Positions 1 to 8,383 of a stretch of DNA of 64,000 nucleotides are shown here, piece by piece (within the stretch, counting starts at the first letter, position 1; every line of letters begins with the position of its first letter). Source of the DNA: an uncultured Olsenella sp. (GTDB lineage: Bacteria; Actinomycetota; Coriobacteriia; Coriobacteriales; Atopobiaceae); NCBI GenBank assembly GCA_949287905.1, contig CASEHX010000001.1:1-64000 (forward strand), given 5' to 3'. Made by a program: the position numbers and the translations under genes. Under the pieces are notes generated by a model. It had not been told where the DNA came from. It was given only the letters and a program-made list of their open reading frames with translations, and made no database searches.

Positions 1-1286
1 CACCGGCCCCAGCGTACCGGGGAGTGGTACGCAGTGCTCCCCGCGCATGCGGGGATGATCCCACAGCCGACGTGACAGACGGGGCCTCTTCGGAGTGCTC
101 CCCGCGCATGCGGGGATGATCCTCGTCGAGCATGTCTTGCCCCTTTCTGCGGCGAGTGCTCCCCGCGCATGCGGGGATGATCCCTCGTTCTGGGCCACGC
201 TCGAATACGCCCCGACGTGCTCCCCGCGCATGCGGGGATGATCCCATGCGCTCGTGCATGGTCGGAACGGGCAGCTTGTGCTCCCCGCGCATGCGGGGAT
301 GATCCCGCCAAGCGCGAGATGGCCGCGTTCGACCTCGAGTGCTCCCCGCGCATGCGGGGATGATCCCCTCGCGCCGCTCACCGACGGCGCGGGCGAGAGG
401 TGCTCCCCGCGCATGCGGGGATGATCCCCACCCCGTGGGCGAGGCGTTCTGCTGGCTCACGTGCTCCCCGCGCATGCGGGGATGATCCCTGGTTCGGACC
501 CAAGATGGCCCAGGCCTTCGTGTGCTCCCCGCGCATGCGGGGATGATCCTACGCCCCGACTGACAGATTGACGCCCGTGCCGGTGCTCCCCGCGCATGCG
601 GGGATGATCCCAAGATTAGCTGCGCGACTGCTGGCACGCTTACGTGCTCCCCGCGCATGCGGGGATGATCCCGTCGGCACGGTGAAGGTCCGGTACCGCA
701 TCAAGTGCTCCCCGCGCATGCGGGGATGATCCCACGGTCTGGACGGTCACCTCGGCACCGGCGAGGTGCTCCCCGCGCATGCGGGGATGATCCCTCGGCG
801 GGCAACGTCTTCGGCTGGACCAACGGGTGCTCCCCGCGCATGCGGGGATGATCCTGACGCAGAGTTCATTCGGCCATCGTCTCAAAAGTGCTCCCCGCGC
901 ATGCGGGGATGATCCCACGATTTGAATCTGCCGTCGTGCGCTACATGCGTGCTCCCCGCGCATGCGGGGATGATCCCATGCTGCGAAACGAGAAGTATAC
1001 GGGCGTCTAGTGCTCCCCGCGCATGCGGGGATGATCCCGCCTTGATGGCCTGCGCCTGAAGCTCCATCGGGTGCTCCCCGCGCATGCGGGGATGATCCCT
1101 CGGGAACGCCGAGCGCCGCCGTCCTCGACTTGTGCTCCCCCCCCGCGCATGCGGGGATGATCCCTACACCGACATGCCGCCGGGGTGGCTCCCGGAGTGT
1201 TCCCCGCGCATGCGGGGATGATCCCACCCCCATCACGCCCGAGGACCTCAACCGCATGTGTTCCCCGCGCATGCGGGGATGATTCC
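1..1286 (+). CRISPR. Type I-E CRISPR array, distal (trailer) end
   Basis: Twenty-one repeats are visible, starting at 34 and then every 61 bases to 1132, followed by 1197 and 1258. Each repeat is 29 nt, opens GTGCTCCCCGCG, closes GGGGATGATCCC and carries the short GC-rich palindrome typical of type I-E. Spacers are 32 nt; twenty are complete between repeats, and another fills 2-33, so the array continues leftwards out of the window. The last two repeats (1197, 1258) begin GTGTTCCCC and the last ends GATTCC, which marks the old, leader-distal end. The leader and cas genes should therefore lie to the left. The repeat at 1132-1164 has four extra C bases. Repeats at 95, 522 and 827 end in T instead of C. 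Confidence 0.98.
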
Positions 1287-1886
1287 AGTATCAAAGAATC
1301 ATAGAGGTGGGCTGTGAACAGTGGGCGGGAATCCGGAATCTGAAGTAGGTGGCAAAGATGCTCGATTTCCTTACGGAATGAGCAAAGGGCCGCTACGAGG
1401 ATAGGACCAAAGTGGCAGGACAAATCTAGGTGATAAGCGACAAGGAATGCAACATGTAAAATGAAGCAGCACAGTGGGATTGATGACAATTATCAAGTTT
1501 ATAACCATATATAAGAGAGAACCAATATAATATTAGCTGACAGAGAGCAAGATACGTAGATCGATACGTGGCCGCACTGGGTGAGTATTCATATTGAAGC
1601 AGCTGCAAAAAGAATAAAATGGGAGGCTTTTCAAGTTGCGGAATCTTGCAGTCCTACAAGCAGGATAATGAATATCGAAAGAGGAAAATGAAGTTCTCAA
1701 TGCTAAGTACGAGAAGTAAAAAATGTGAGAAAGAATGTAACGATATTAGGTAGAACGCTAGCGGTGTTATGCATCAACTTAGGAAACCGGTGCAGGACAG
1801 GACACAAAACCATATTATAAGATAATAGCCATCTATGATAAACTAAATAAATGCCAACCTAATCTTCTAAGTAAGGTGTAATTCAT
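1287..1886. other. AT-rich intergenic region between CRISPR and the TIR gene
   Basis: About 600 bases with base composition far more AT-rich than the rest of the window. No convincing gene is seen: the only open frames are short, on the minus strand, and match nothing I recognise. It probably holds the promoter of the TIR gene, with AT-rich sequence at 1808-1850, and may be one edge of a transferred island. Confidence 0.5.
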
Positions 1887-2825
1887 ATGCAAAGACTAAA
1901 AATATTTATTTCATATTCGCATCATGATAAAGAATTGGCGAAAAAGTTTTATGATTATTTAACAGAATCGAAATTCGAAGTAATTTGGGACAAAAACACA
2001 ATCCAACCAGGCGACGATTTAACATCCTTAATAAATGCCTTAAGTAATTCTGATGTATATCTTCCAATAATATCAGACAATTTTGAAAATAGCATCTTTA
2101 CAAAAAGGGAATTGCTTGCTGCTATTGGCTATAACAGTAGTAGAAATTATCCAAAAATATTCCCATACATTGTTTACGGAGGACCAACTCCGACTGAAAT
2201 ATATAATATATTATATTTTATGGGAACGGAGAATGTTGATAACGATTTGTCTGAAATCGTGAAGCATCTTGAAAAATTGACGGGCACAATCGTTGCAGAG
2301 CAAAACACTGCAAATGAGACAGCAGAAAACTTAAATGTTAGTTTAGAGAACTACTTAAATGACGTATTTACTAAATTGGAAAAGAATGAAAAAGCTAATA
2401 AAATATTAGCATATATCTCATATACTGCATCACTATTGTTCCTCGTCTCCATTATAGTTTTCTTCGCCATGAAGCCAGATATATCTTTAAATGCAGAATC
2501 AGACCTTTATTCAAATATATTCATTTCGCTACGCAATGTTGTAGTTCTAACCGTTTTTGCTGCGCTATCCAGACTATCTTTTATACTGGGAAAATCATTT
2601 ATGGTTGAATCAATAAGGAACGGAGATAGAATACATGCAATATCATTTGGTAAATTCTATATTCAAGCGTACGGAAAGCAGGCAAGTAGGCAAGAAATCA
2701 GGGAAGTATTGGGTGAATGGAATATAGATAAAGGCTCCTCATTCCATACTCAAGATGCGAAGGAAATTGATCCAAATATTATAGGAGTTGCAGAGCTGTT
2801 GAAATCTAACTGCACAAAACTATAG
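1887..2825 (+). CDS. TIR-domain protein with two membrane segments (putative defence effector)
   Basis: 312 aa. The N-terminal ~130 residues are a bacterial TIR domain: strand motif KIFISYSHHD (5-14), a conserved WD-x-x-x-I-x-PG-D region (34-43), and KRELLAAI with Glu75 in the position of the catalytic NADase glutamate. A helical linker follows, then hydrophobic segments at about 173-195 and 211-234, and a short soluble tail. TIR domains in bacterial immunity typically hydrolyse NAD+ or make cyclic ADP-ribose signals; the membrane segments suggest a membrane-bound effector or sensor, which is inference. The start is ATG 1887 behind AAGGTG. Codon use is very AT-rich compared with all neighbours, which indicates recent transfer. 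It stands alone, about 600 bases from the CRISPR array. Confidence 0.8.
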   Translation: MQRLKIFISYSHHDKELAKKFYDYLTESKFEVIWDKNTIQPGDDLTSLINALSNSDVYLPIISDNFENSIFTKRELLAAIGYNSSRNYPKIFPYIVYGGPTPTEIYNILYFMGTENVDNDLSEIVKHLEKLTGTIVAEQNTANETAENLNVSLENYLNDVFTKLEKNEKANKILAYISYTASLLFLVSIIVFFAMKPDISLNAESDLYSNIFISLRNVVVLTVFAALSRLSFILGKSFMVESIRNGDRIHAISFGKFYIQAYGKQASRQEIREVLGEWNIDKGSSFHTQDAKEIDPNIIGVAELLKSNCTKL

Positions 2826-3148
2826 GAGCTGCGAGTCTATACTGCTATCAGATAACCGTTGCTCACCGCTATCGCACCAACATGTTAAATTGATTTACTA
2901 CGCAGTAAGCCATCAATACGATGGTAAGGATGCTCTATTTATTTGTCCTGTGTCTTAACTAGGGCATCGGAATTGTTGTCTACCTGCATCACTGAGGAGA
3001 TGACTTTTTTCGTTGGCAAGATAGATCTAAGTAACTCAGCTCTTTTCGACTATGCGGTAGGGTTTCGGCTGACGTAGTGGAGTGAGAAACGAAACAAGAG
3101 GCGTTACTCTTGAGTCAAGCGCAGCTTTTAGATGACTAACTCGTGCAT
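2826..3148. other. Intergenic region downstream of the TIR gene
   Basis: About 320 bases of intermediate GC marking the return from the AT-rich island to host-like sequence. I see no gene, RNA or clear repeat in it. Confidence 0.4.
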
Positions 3149-3676
3149 CTAGACCGCCATCCCCAGCGTCCGGCACACTCGCTCCGCCACACCCACGCTC
3201 GCCACAACCTTCACCACGTCCGGCACCGCGAAAGGCACCACCGCCACGGCCAGCGCCGCCGGCGCGTCGATCCCATAGACGTTCATGAGCTGGAACGTCC
3301 CCAGCACGTAACTCACCGCCAGCAGCGCCACACCCGCCAGCACCCCGCGAGCCCTTCCCGGTAGCACGTCCGCGTGGGTCACGGCACCTGCCACGGGCAT
3401 GCCAGCGGCAAAGCCCAGGAGGTAGCCGCCCGTGGGGCCCATGAGCACGCCGAGCCCGCCCTGAAAGCCGGAGAACACCGGCACGCCCACCGCGCCCAGC
3501 AGCAGGTAGACCATCACAGTGAAGAGCGCGTCGCGCACGCTCATGACCTGCGGCAGAAGCGCCAGCACAAAGGTCTGCATCGTAAACGGAACCGGACCCA
3601 GCGGCACGGTGATCCATGCGCTCACGGCAAGCAGCGCAATGCAGACGCCGCAGCGGGCGACTTGGCGGTTGGACAT
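3149..3676 (-). CDS. bioY: Biotin transporter BioY (ECF S component)
   Basis: 175 aa, the usual BioY length, almost entirely hydrophobic with about six membrane helices. The recognisable BioY signatures are VPLGPVPFTMQTF near residues 24-36 and GPTGGYLLGF near 81-90, followed by a helix containing VSYVLGTFQLM. BioY captures biotin at the cell membrane and works with an energy-coupling ATPase module (EcfAAT), which is not encoded here. The start is ATG at 3676 behind GAGGGA. It is a single gene with no biotin-synthesis neighbours, consistent with biotin auxotrophy and salvage (inference). Confidence 0.92.
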   Translation of the reverse strand: MSNRQVARCGVCIALLAVSAWITVPLGPVPFTMQTFVLALLPQVMSVRDALFTVMVYLLLGAVGVPVFSGFQGGLGVLMGPTGGYLLGFAAGMPVAGAVTHADVLPGRARGVLAGVALLAVSYVLGTFQLMNVYGIDAPAALAVAVVPFAVPDVVKVVASVGVAERVCRTLGMAV

Positions 3677-3946
3677 GGCAGCTCCCTCGCGGCCGGACGT
3701 TCTTCTCGCTTATCCCCGGGCCGAAAGCTTACTGCAGGCGCACTCTGATTGAGCGCGCAATGGCGGACGCTATGGAATCCATCGCGTCAAAACAACCATT
3801 TCTGGCGAGAAAAACGGTCTGTTTTGTCCGATGCTACGCGATGGTTGCCGAGAAGCGCCACAGCCCGCCGCCCGGCTGCCGAGAAGCGCCACAGCTCGCC
3901 GTCCCGCCGCCCCGCAGCCCACAGCCGTGCGCGCCACCCACCGCGC
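3677..3946. repeat. Intergenic repeats: CCATCGCG palindrome and 31-bp tandem repeat
   Basis: The 10-mer GTTCTTCTCG lies at 3699-3708. From about 3779 to 3845 there is an imperfect inverted repeat running from CCATCGCGTCAAAAC to ACGCGATGG, with TTTTGTCCG inside the right half; the same family recurs at 5138, 25346 and 31269. From 3846 a unit starting TGCCGAGAAGCGCCACAGC is repeated with a 31-base period (second copy at 3877). No gene is seen. Confidence 0.7.
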
Positions 3947-5044
3947 TCACGCCGCATGACACGTATATTCCTCCACAAAGTGAATCCGCATGCCGTCGCT
4001 CATGATCATCGTGCCCTCCCCGCGAATCGTCGGCCGATCGGCAAAACCGGGGGCCGGCACGGGCACGCCGTCGCGCAGCTCGGGCGCCGGCCCTCGAGGG
4101 ACGCCGTGCAGATCGAGCAGGGCGGCGAGCTTGGCCGGGCTTCTCGCCACGGCAAACGGGAAGCGAGCGATGCTCGCGTGGTACACGGTCAGCAGCGCCT
4201 CGCGCTTGCGCTCATCAAGCAGTGCGCCAAGTGGCTCGCGCCCGGAGAGGGTGTACTTCTCGTCTCCGTCGAGCTCGCCAAAGATGAGGCGGCCGCTTGC
4301 GTCGCGCCAGGAGAAGTCGATCCGGAAGGACCGTCGTCTGTTCTGAGGGTCGGGGAGCGTCAGCTGCAGGCGGGGGTATGCGTACCCAAGACGGATCATG
4401 TTCGCCCGCGCAATTGACTCGCCGCCGCTCTCCGGCGCGGGCTCCGCCCAGACGCAGATGGCGGTGGCGCGGGCGATTCCGGGACAGCCCTTGAAGCGCT
4501 CCCGCAGAAGCGCTGCCATGTCCTTCCTCGAGCGGCGCAGCTTGGCCAGCGCTGCGTCCGCGATGGCGAGGGCGTCTGCAAACGGGAAGCTGGCCAGGCA
4601 GTCAAAGACGGTGCGCCAGAACGAGGTGACGGGAAGGCAGCCTGCCACGTCCGGGCCGTCGTGCGAGATCTGGTGTGCCACGACCTGCGACGTTGAGTGC
4701 AGTCCGCTTTTGCGCTGGCAGGCCACGTGCGTCTCTTTGAGCAGGTGCCACGAAACAGGGAGGCCCCAAGCCAGGGCGGCGGACTGGGCGCAGAACACGA
4801 TGCCCGGGCGTCGCTCCGCAAGGCCGCGCATCACGTGAAGGGCGCGCTCGTTGGGGCGGAGCCGGAGCCAATGATCGCGCCGGGCGTAGAGGCCGGGTGC
4901 GGGGGAGAGGAGGTCGCCGTTTGGCATGCCGATCCGCCTGCGGAGCGCGCGGCGGTCGCGCTCCTCGCGGGCGACGAGGCACGACCCGCTTGCTTCCGCG
5001 GCGTCTAGCAGCGCATCGAGACGATGACTGGCGACCGTGCTCAT
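3947..5044 (-). CDS. AbiEi-like winged-helix protein with a DUF559/PD-(D/E)xK-like C-terminus
   Basis: 365 aa, cytosolic. The N-terminal part looks like the AbiEi/COG5340 'regulator of viral defence' type found in type IV toxin-antitoxin antitoxins, including a GLYARRDHW strand near 51-59. The C-terminal ~150 residues look like a DUF559/Vsr-type nuclease fold: Glu209 in an opening helix, RIDFSW (Asp243), FGELDGDEKY (Glu257, Asp259, Lys263), then a basic helix DERKREALL. This combination is common in actinobacterial hypothetical proteins. Whether it cuts DNA is unknown. No AbiEii toxin is adjacent. The start is ATG at 5044 behind GGAGG. Confidence 0.6.
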   Translation of the reverse strand: MSTVASHRLDALLDAAEASGSCLVAREERDRRALRRRIGMPNGDLLSPAPGLYARRDHWLRLRPNERALHVMRGLAERRPGIVFCAQSAALAWGLPVSWHLLKETHVACQRKSGLHSTSQVVAHQISHDGPDVAGCLPVTSFWRTVFDCLASFPFADALAIADAALAKLRRSRKDMAALLRERFKGCPGIARATAICVWAEPAPESGGESIARANMIRLGYAYPRLQLTLPDPQNRRRSFRIDFSWRDASGRLIFGELDGDEKYTLSGREPLGALLDERKREALLTVYHASIARFPFAVARSPAKLAALLDLHGVPRGPAPELRDGVPVPAPGFADRPTIRGEGTMIMSDGMRIHFVEEYTCHAA

Positions 5045-5386
5045 GACGGCCTCCTCACTCTCTGTCTATGAGTTCTCTGAGTGTTCCCGCTCGGCGGCGA
5101 TGCTATGCGCGCGTGAAGGAAGGCGGGGAAAAATGAATCCATCGCGCTAAATCGGACAAAATGACCGGGTTTCTCGGCTTGTTTTTGTCGTTTTGACGCG
5201 ATGGATTTCGGTAGGTGAGAGGGAGCGGCGAGAAGGACAGCCGAGAAGAGCTGCGGCACGTGCGGAAGTCGCGGCTGAGCGCCGCCGAGAAGAACGAACA
5301 CCCCGTGCACTGGTCGTGGAGTGGTTCTTCTCGCCATGCCGTTCGCAGCCGCAAAAGTACCGCCTGCGGCATCTCTAAAAATCCTC
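5045..5386. repeat. Intergenic region with CCATCGCG palindrome and two 10-mer motifs
   Basis: From about 5138 to 5207 an imperfect inverted repeat runs from CCATCGCG through CGGACAAAATG to TTTTGACGCGATGG, the same family as at 3779, 25346 and 31269. The 10-mer CGAGAAGAAC is at 5286-5295 and its complement GTTCTTCTCG at 5324-5333, forming a small inverted pair. No gene is seen. Confidence 0.65.
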
Positions 5387-5464
5387 TTGAAACACGCTTG
5401 AAAAGTGGGAATATATGGGCTAACAAACTTTTAGTTTGGTAAGCAAACAAAAAGTTGGTAAGCA
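5387..5464 (+). promoter_or_regulatory. Candidate promoter and operator of the dpaL operon
   Basis: TTGAAA occurs at 5387-5392 and again at 5398-5403; the second is 17 bases from TAACAA (5421-5426), and AATATA at 5410-5415 sits 17 bases from the first. Just downstream are two direct copies of TTGGTAAGCA (5436-5445 and 5455-5464), 19 bases apart, and a short dyad AAACT-TTT-AGTTT. Two equally phased repeats beside a promoter suggest a regulator site. Which -10/-35 pair is used cannot be settled by reading. Confidence 0.4.
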
Positions 5465-5518
5465 CGACAAGCACGAACGCGCAAGCGAAAACGGCCACCC
5501 AGAAGCAAGGAGGAAGCG

Positions 5519-6733
5519 TTGAGCGAGAAGATCAAGTGGGTCGCCAACAAGATGCCTAAGAGCGACGACCGCCACCTCGGCATCATGTCCCTCGAGAACG
5601 TGGAGGCGGCGCGCAGCTTCCACCAGAGCTTCCCGCAGTACGACGTCACCCCGCTCGCCAAGCTCGACGCGCTGGCGGGTGAGCTCGGCCTCAAGAACCT
5701 GGCCGTGAAGGACGAGTCCTACCGCTTTGGCCTCAACGCCTTCAAGGTGCTCGGCGGCTCCTTCGCCATGGCCAACTACATCGCGGGCAAGATTGGCCGC
5801 CCGGTCTCCGAGATGACCTACGACTACCTCACGAGCGACGAGCTCGCGCGCGACTTCGGCCAGGCGACGTTTTTCACCGCCACCGACGGCAACCACGGCC
5901 GCGGCGTGGCCTGGGCCGCCAACAAGCTGGGCCAGAAGGCCGTCGTGCACATGCCCAAGGGCAGCGTGAAGAGCCGCTTTGACAACATTGCCGCCGAGGA
6001 CGCCGAGGTCACGATCGAGGACGTCAACTACGACGAGTGCGTCCGCATGGCCGCCGCCGAGGCTGCAGCCTGTGAGAACGGCGTCATCGTCCAGGACACC
6101 GCCTGGGACGGTTACGAGGAGATCCCGTCCTGGATCATGGAGGGCTACGGCACCATGGCCTCCGAGGCGGCCGAGCAGTACGCGGCGGCCGGCGTGGAGC
6201 GCCCGACGCACGTCTTCGTGCAGGCCGGCGTCGGCAGCCTGGCCGGCGGCGTGGTGGGCTACTTCACCAACCTCTTCCCCGACAACCCGCCCACCTTCGT
6301 GGTGATGGAGGCCGACACCGCGGCCTGCCTCTACAAGGGCGCGCTTGCCGGCGACGGCGACCCGCGCATCGTGGACGGTGACATGCCCACGATCATGGCG
6401 GGCCTGGCCTGCGGCGAGCCCAACACGCTGGGCTGGGACATCCTGCGCAACCACGTGTCCGTGTTCGTGAGCTGCCCCAACTGGGTGGCCGCCAAGGGCA
6501 TGCGCGTACTCGGCGCCCCCAAGAAGGGCGACCCGCGCGTCATCTCCGGCGAGTCCGGCGCCGTGGGCGCGGGCCTCATCACCACGCTCATGGAGTCCGA
6601 CGAGTACGCCGAGCTCCGCGAGGCCATCGGCCTGGACGAGACGAGCTCCGTGCTGCTCTTCTCGACCGAGGGCGACACGGACCCGGTGAACTACCGTCGC
6701 GTGGTGTGGGACGGCGCGTACCCCGCCGAGTAG
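5519..6733 (+). CDS. dpaL: Diaminopropionate ammonia-lyase (YgeX/DpaL)
   Basis: 404 aa, matching the family length of about 400. This is a fold-type II PLP enzyme that splits 2,3-diaminopropionate into pyruvate and two ammonia. The PLP lysine is Lys76 in GLNAFKVLGG; substrate and PLP loops are visible as TATDGNHGRG, QAGVGSLAGG and SGESGAVGAG. The start is TTG at 5519, supported by AAGGAGG about 6 bases upstream and the typical N-terminus. It is the first gene of a seven-gene operon matching the anaerobic purine/urate-degradation cluster of gut bacteria (ygeX, ygeY, ygeW, hyuA and others), where DpaL releases pyruvate. Its aminoacrylate intermediate explains ridA at the end of the operon. Confidence 0.97.
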   Translation: MSEKIKWVANKMPKSDDRHLGIMSLENVEAARSFHQSFPQYDVTPLAKLDALAGELGLKNLAVKDESYRFGLNAFKVLGGSFAMANYIAGKIGRPVSEMTYDYLTSDELARDFGQATFFTATDGNHGRGVAWAANKLGQKAVVHMPKGSVKSRFDNIAAEDAEVTIEDVNYDECVRMAAAEAAACENGVIVQDTAWDGYEEIPSWIMEGYGTMASEAAEQYAAAGVERPTHVFVQAGVGSLAGGVVGYFTNLFPDNPPTFVVMEADTAACLYKGALAGDGDPRIVDGDMPTIMAGLACGEPNTLGWDILRNHVSVFVSCPNWVAAKGMRVLGAPKKGDPRVISGESGAVGAGLITTLMESDEYAELREAIGLDETSSVLLFSTEGDTDPVNYRRVVWDGAYPAE

Positions 6734-6755
6734 CTTTTGGATCGTTGCTGCGAGG

Positions 6756-6849
6756 GGAGGTCCTTGTCCCTCCGCCCGCAGTTCTGCAGTGAGGCGAGCG
6801 TTCTTCTCGCCGAGCGAAGCTGTTTGAGGACGGAGGGACAAGGACCTCC
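6756..6849. repeat. 19-bp perfect inverted repeat between dpaL and ygeY
   Basis: The arms at 6756-6774 (GGAGGTCCTTGTCCCTCCG) and 6831-6849 are exact complements, with a 56-base loop that contains the 10-mer GTTCTTCTCG at 6800-6809. The right arm ends about 12 bases before the ygeY ribosome site, so the hairpin could affect processing, partial termination or translation within the operon. Confidence 0.8.
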
Positions 6850-6874
6850 ACCCCTGAGAGTGAGGAGTACAGAA

Positions 6875-8281
6875 ATGGCCAAGGAACTGGATTTTGAGCA
6901 GATCAAGAGTGCGGCGGAGGCGTACGGCAAGGACATGACCGCGTTTCTCCGCGCCATGATCTCCCACCCGAGCGAGTCCTGCGAGGAGGGCGAGGTCGTG
7001 GCCTGCATCAAGGCCGAGATGGAGAAGCTCGGCTTTGACAAGGTCGAGGTCGACGGCCTGGGCAACGTCATCGGCTGGATGGGCGAGGGCGACAAGATCA
7101 TCGCCATCGACTCGCACATCGACACCGTGGGCATCGGCAACCGCGACAACTGGGAGGCCGACCCCTACGAGGGCTACGAGACCGACGAGCTCATCTACGG
7201 CCGCGGCGGCTCCGACCAGGAGGGCGGCATGGCGTCCGCCACGTACGCCGCCAAGATGATGAAGGACCTGGGCCTCATCCCCGAGGGCTACAAGATCATG
7301 GTCGTGGGCTCCGTCCAGGAGGAGGACTGCGACGGCATGTGCTGGCAGTACATCGTCAACAAGTACTTCGACGGCCCCGAGGACGCCCGCGAGAAGATTG
7401 AGTTTGTGATCTCCACCGAGCCTACCGACGGCGGCATCTACCGTGGCCACCGCGGCCGCATGGAGATCCGCGTTGACGTGCACGGCGTCTCCTGCCACGG
7501 ATCGGCGCCCGACCGCGGCGACAACGCCATCTACAAGATGGCCGACATCATCGCCGACGTTCGCGCCCTCAACAACAACGGCTGCGACGAGTCCACCTCT
7601 ATCAAGGGCCTCGTCAAGATGCTCGACCCCAAGTACAACCCCGAGCACTTTGAGGACGCGCGCTTCCTGGGCCGTGGCACCTGCACCGTGTCGCAGATCT
7701 TCTACACCTCGCCCAGCCGCTGCGCCGTGGCCGACTCCTGCGCGATCTCCATCGACCGCCGCATGACCGCCGGCGAGACCTGGGACTCCTGCCTCCAGGA
7801 GATCCGCGACCTGCCGTCCGTCAAGAAGTACGGTGACGACGTCAAGGTCTCCATGTACATGTACGACCGCCCGAGCTGGAAGGGCACCGTCTACGAGACC
7901 GAGGCCTACTTCCCCACGTGGATCAACGCCGAGAGTGCCGCTCACGTCCAGGCCCTCGTTGACGCGCACCACGCGCTGTTTGGCGAGGAGCGCATTGGCT
8001 GCGAGCCGTCCATGGACAAGCGCGCCGGCCGTCCGCTCGCGGACAAGTGGACCTTCTCCACGAACTGCGTGTCCATCCAGGGCCGCTACGGCATCCCGTG
8101 CGTGGGCTTTGGCCCCGGCGCCGAGAGCCAGGCGCACGCGCCCAACGAGGTCACCTACAAGCAGGACCTCGTGACCTGCGCCGCGCTCTACACCGCCGCG
8201 CTCAACCTCTACGACCCGTCCAAGAAGACCGGCGACGTCACCGTCTTCCGCGCCGGCGCCACCGACAACGACATCCAGTAA
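6875..8281 (+). CDS. ygeY: YgeY family M20-type hydrolase (selenium-metabolism-linked)
   Basis: 468 aa. It is a zinc-dependent M20 amidohydrolase/peptidase: IDSHIDTVG gives ligand His81 and Asp83, [10 protein letters not shown] gives bridging Asp114, and VQEED gives the Glu149/Glu150 general base and ligand. YgeY proteins are consistently linked to selenium-dependent molybdenum hydroxylase genomes and belong to the anaerobic urate-degradation cluster; the exact substrate is not evident from sequence. The start is ATG 6875 (MAKELDF), behind GTGAGGAG; longer in-frame openings upstream run through the hairpin and were rejected. It is followed after about 100 bases by ygeW. Confidence 0.93.
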   Translation: MAKELDFEQIKSAAEAYGKDMTAFLRAMISHPSESCEEGEVVACIKAEMEKLGFDKVEVDGLGNVIGWMGEGDKIIAIDSHIDTVGIGNRDNWEADPYEGYETDELIYGRGGSDQEGGMASATYAAKMMKDLGLIPEGYKIMVVGSVQEEDCDGMCWQYIVNKYFDGPEDAREKIEFVISTEPTDGGIYRGHRGRMEIRVDVHGVSCHGSAPDRGDNAIYKMADIIADVRALNNNGCDESTSIKGLVKMLDPKYNPEHFEDARFLGRGTCTVSQIFYTSPSRCAVADSCAISIDRRMTAGETWDSCLQEIRDLPSVKKYGDDVKVSMYMYDRPSWKGTVYETEAYFPTWINAESAAHVQALVDAHHALFGEERIGCEPSMDKRAGRPLADKWTFSTNCVSIQGRYGIPCVGFGPGAESQAHAPNEVTYKQDLVTCAALYTAALNLYDPSKKTGDVTVFRAGATDNDIQ

Positions 8282-8286
8282 CGGCT

Positions 8287-8364
8287 TGATTCAAAAGGGG
8301 ACAGACCCCTTTTGAATCACTCAGAACAGAATGATCCAAAAGGGGTCTGTCCCCTTTTGAATCA
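8287..8364. repeat. Pair of GGGGACAGACCCC palindromes (REP-like)
   Basis: Two 33-base palindromes face each other: 8287-8319 (TGATTCAAAAGGGGACAGAC and its complement arm) and 8332-8364 (the same with TGATCC and the opposite centre, GGGGTCTGTCCCC). The pair fills the ygeY-ygeW junction almost completely, ending about 12 bases before the ygeW ribosome site. The same family recurs at 11821, 13265, 13307, 24111, 29400, 33048, 57606 and 57648. Confidence 0.9.
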
Positions 8365-8383
8365 CCACAGAAAGGAAACGAAC

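Noticed and set aside
640..1489. Open reading frames inside the CRISPR array with repeated SSPHARG/IIPACAG peptides
   Set aside because: They are translations of the CRISPR repeats and spacers.
1426..1608. Short minus-strand gene in the AT-rich gap
   Set aside because: Sixty codons, no ribosome site and no family resemblance.
5420..8137. A 905-codon minus-strand open frame over dpaL and ygeY
   Set aside because: It is a high-GC shadow: the protein is low-complexity and dominated by V, A, G, H and D, while the plus strand encodes clear enzymes.
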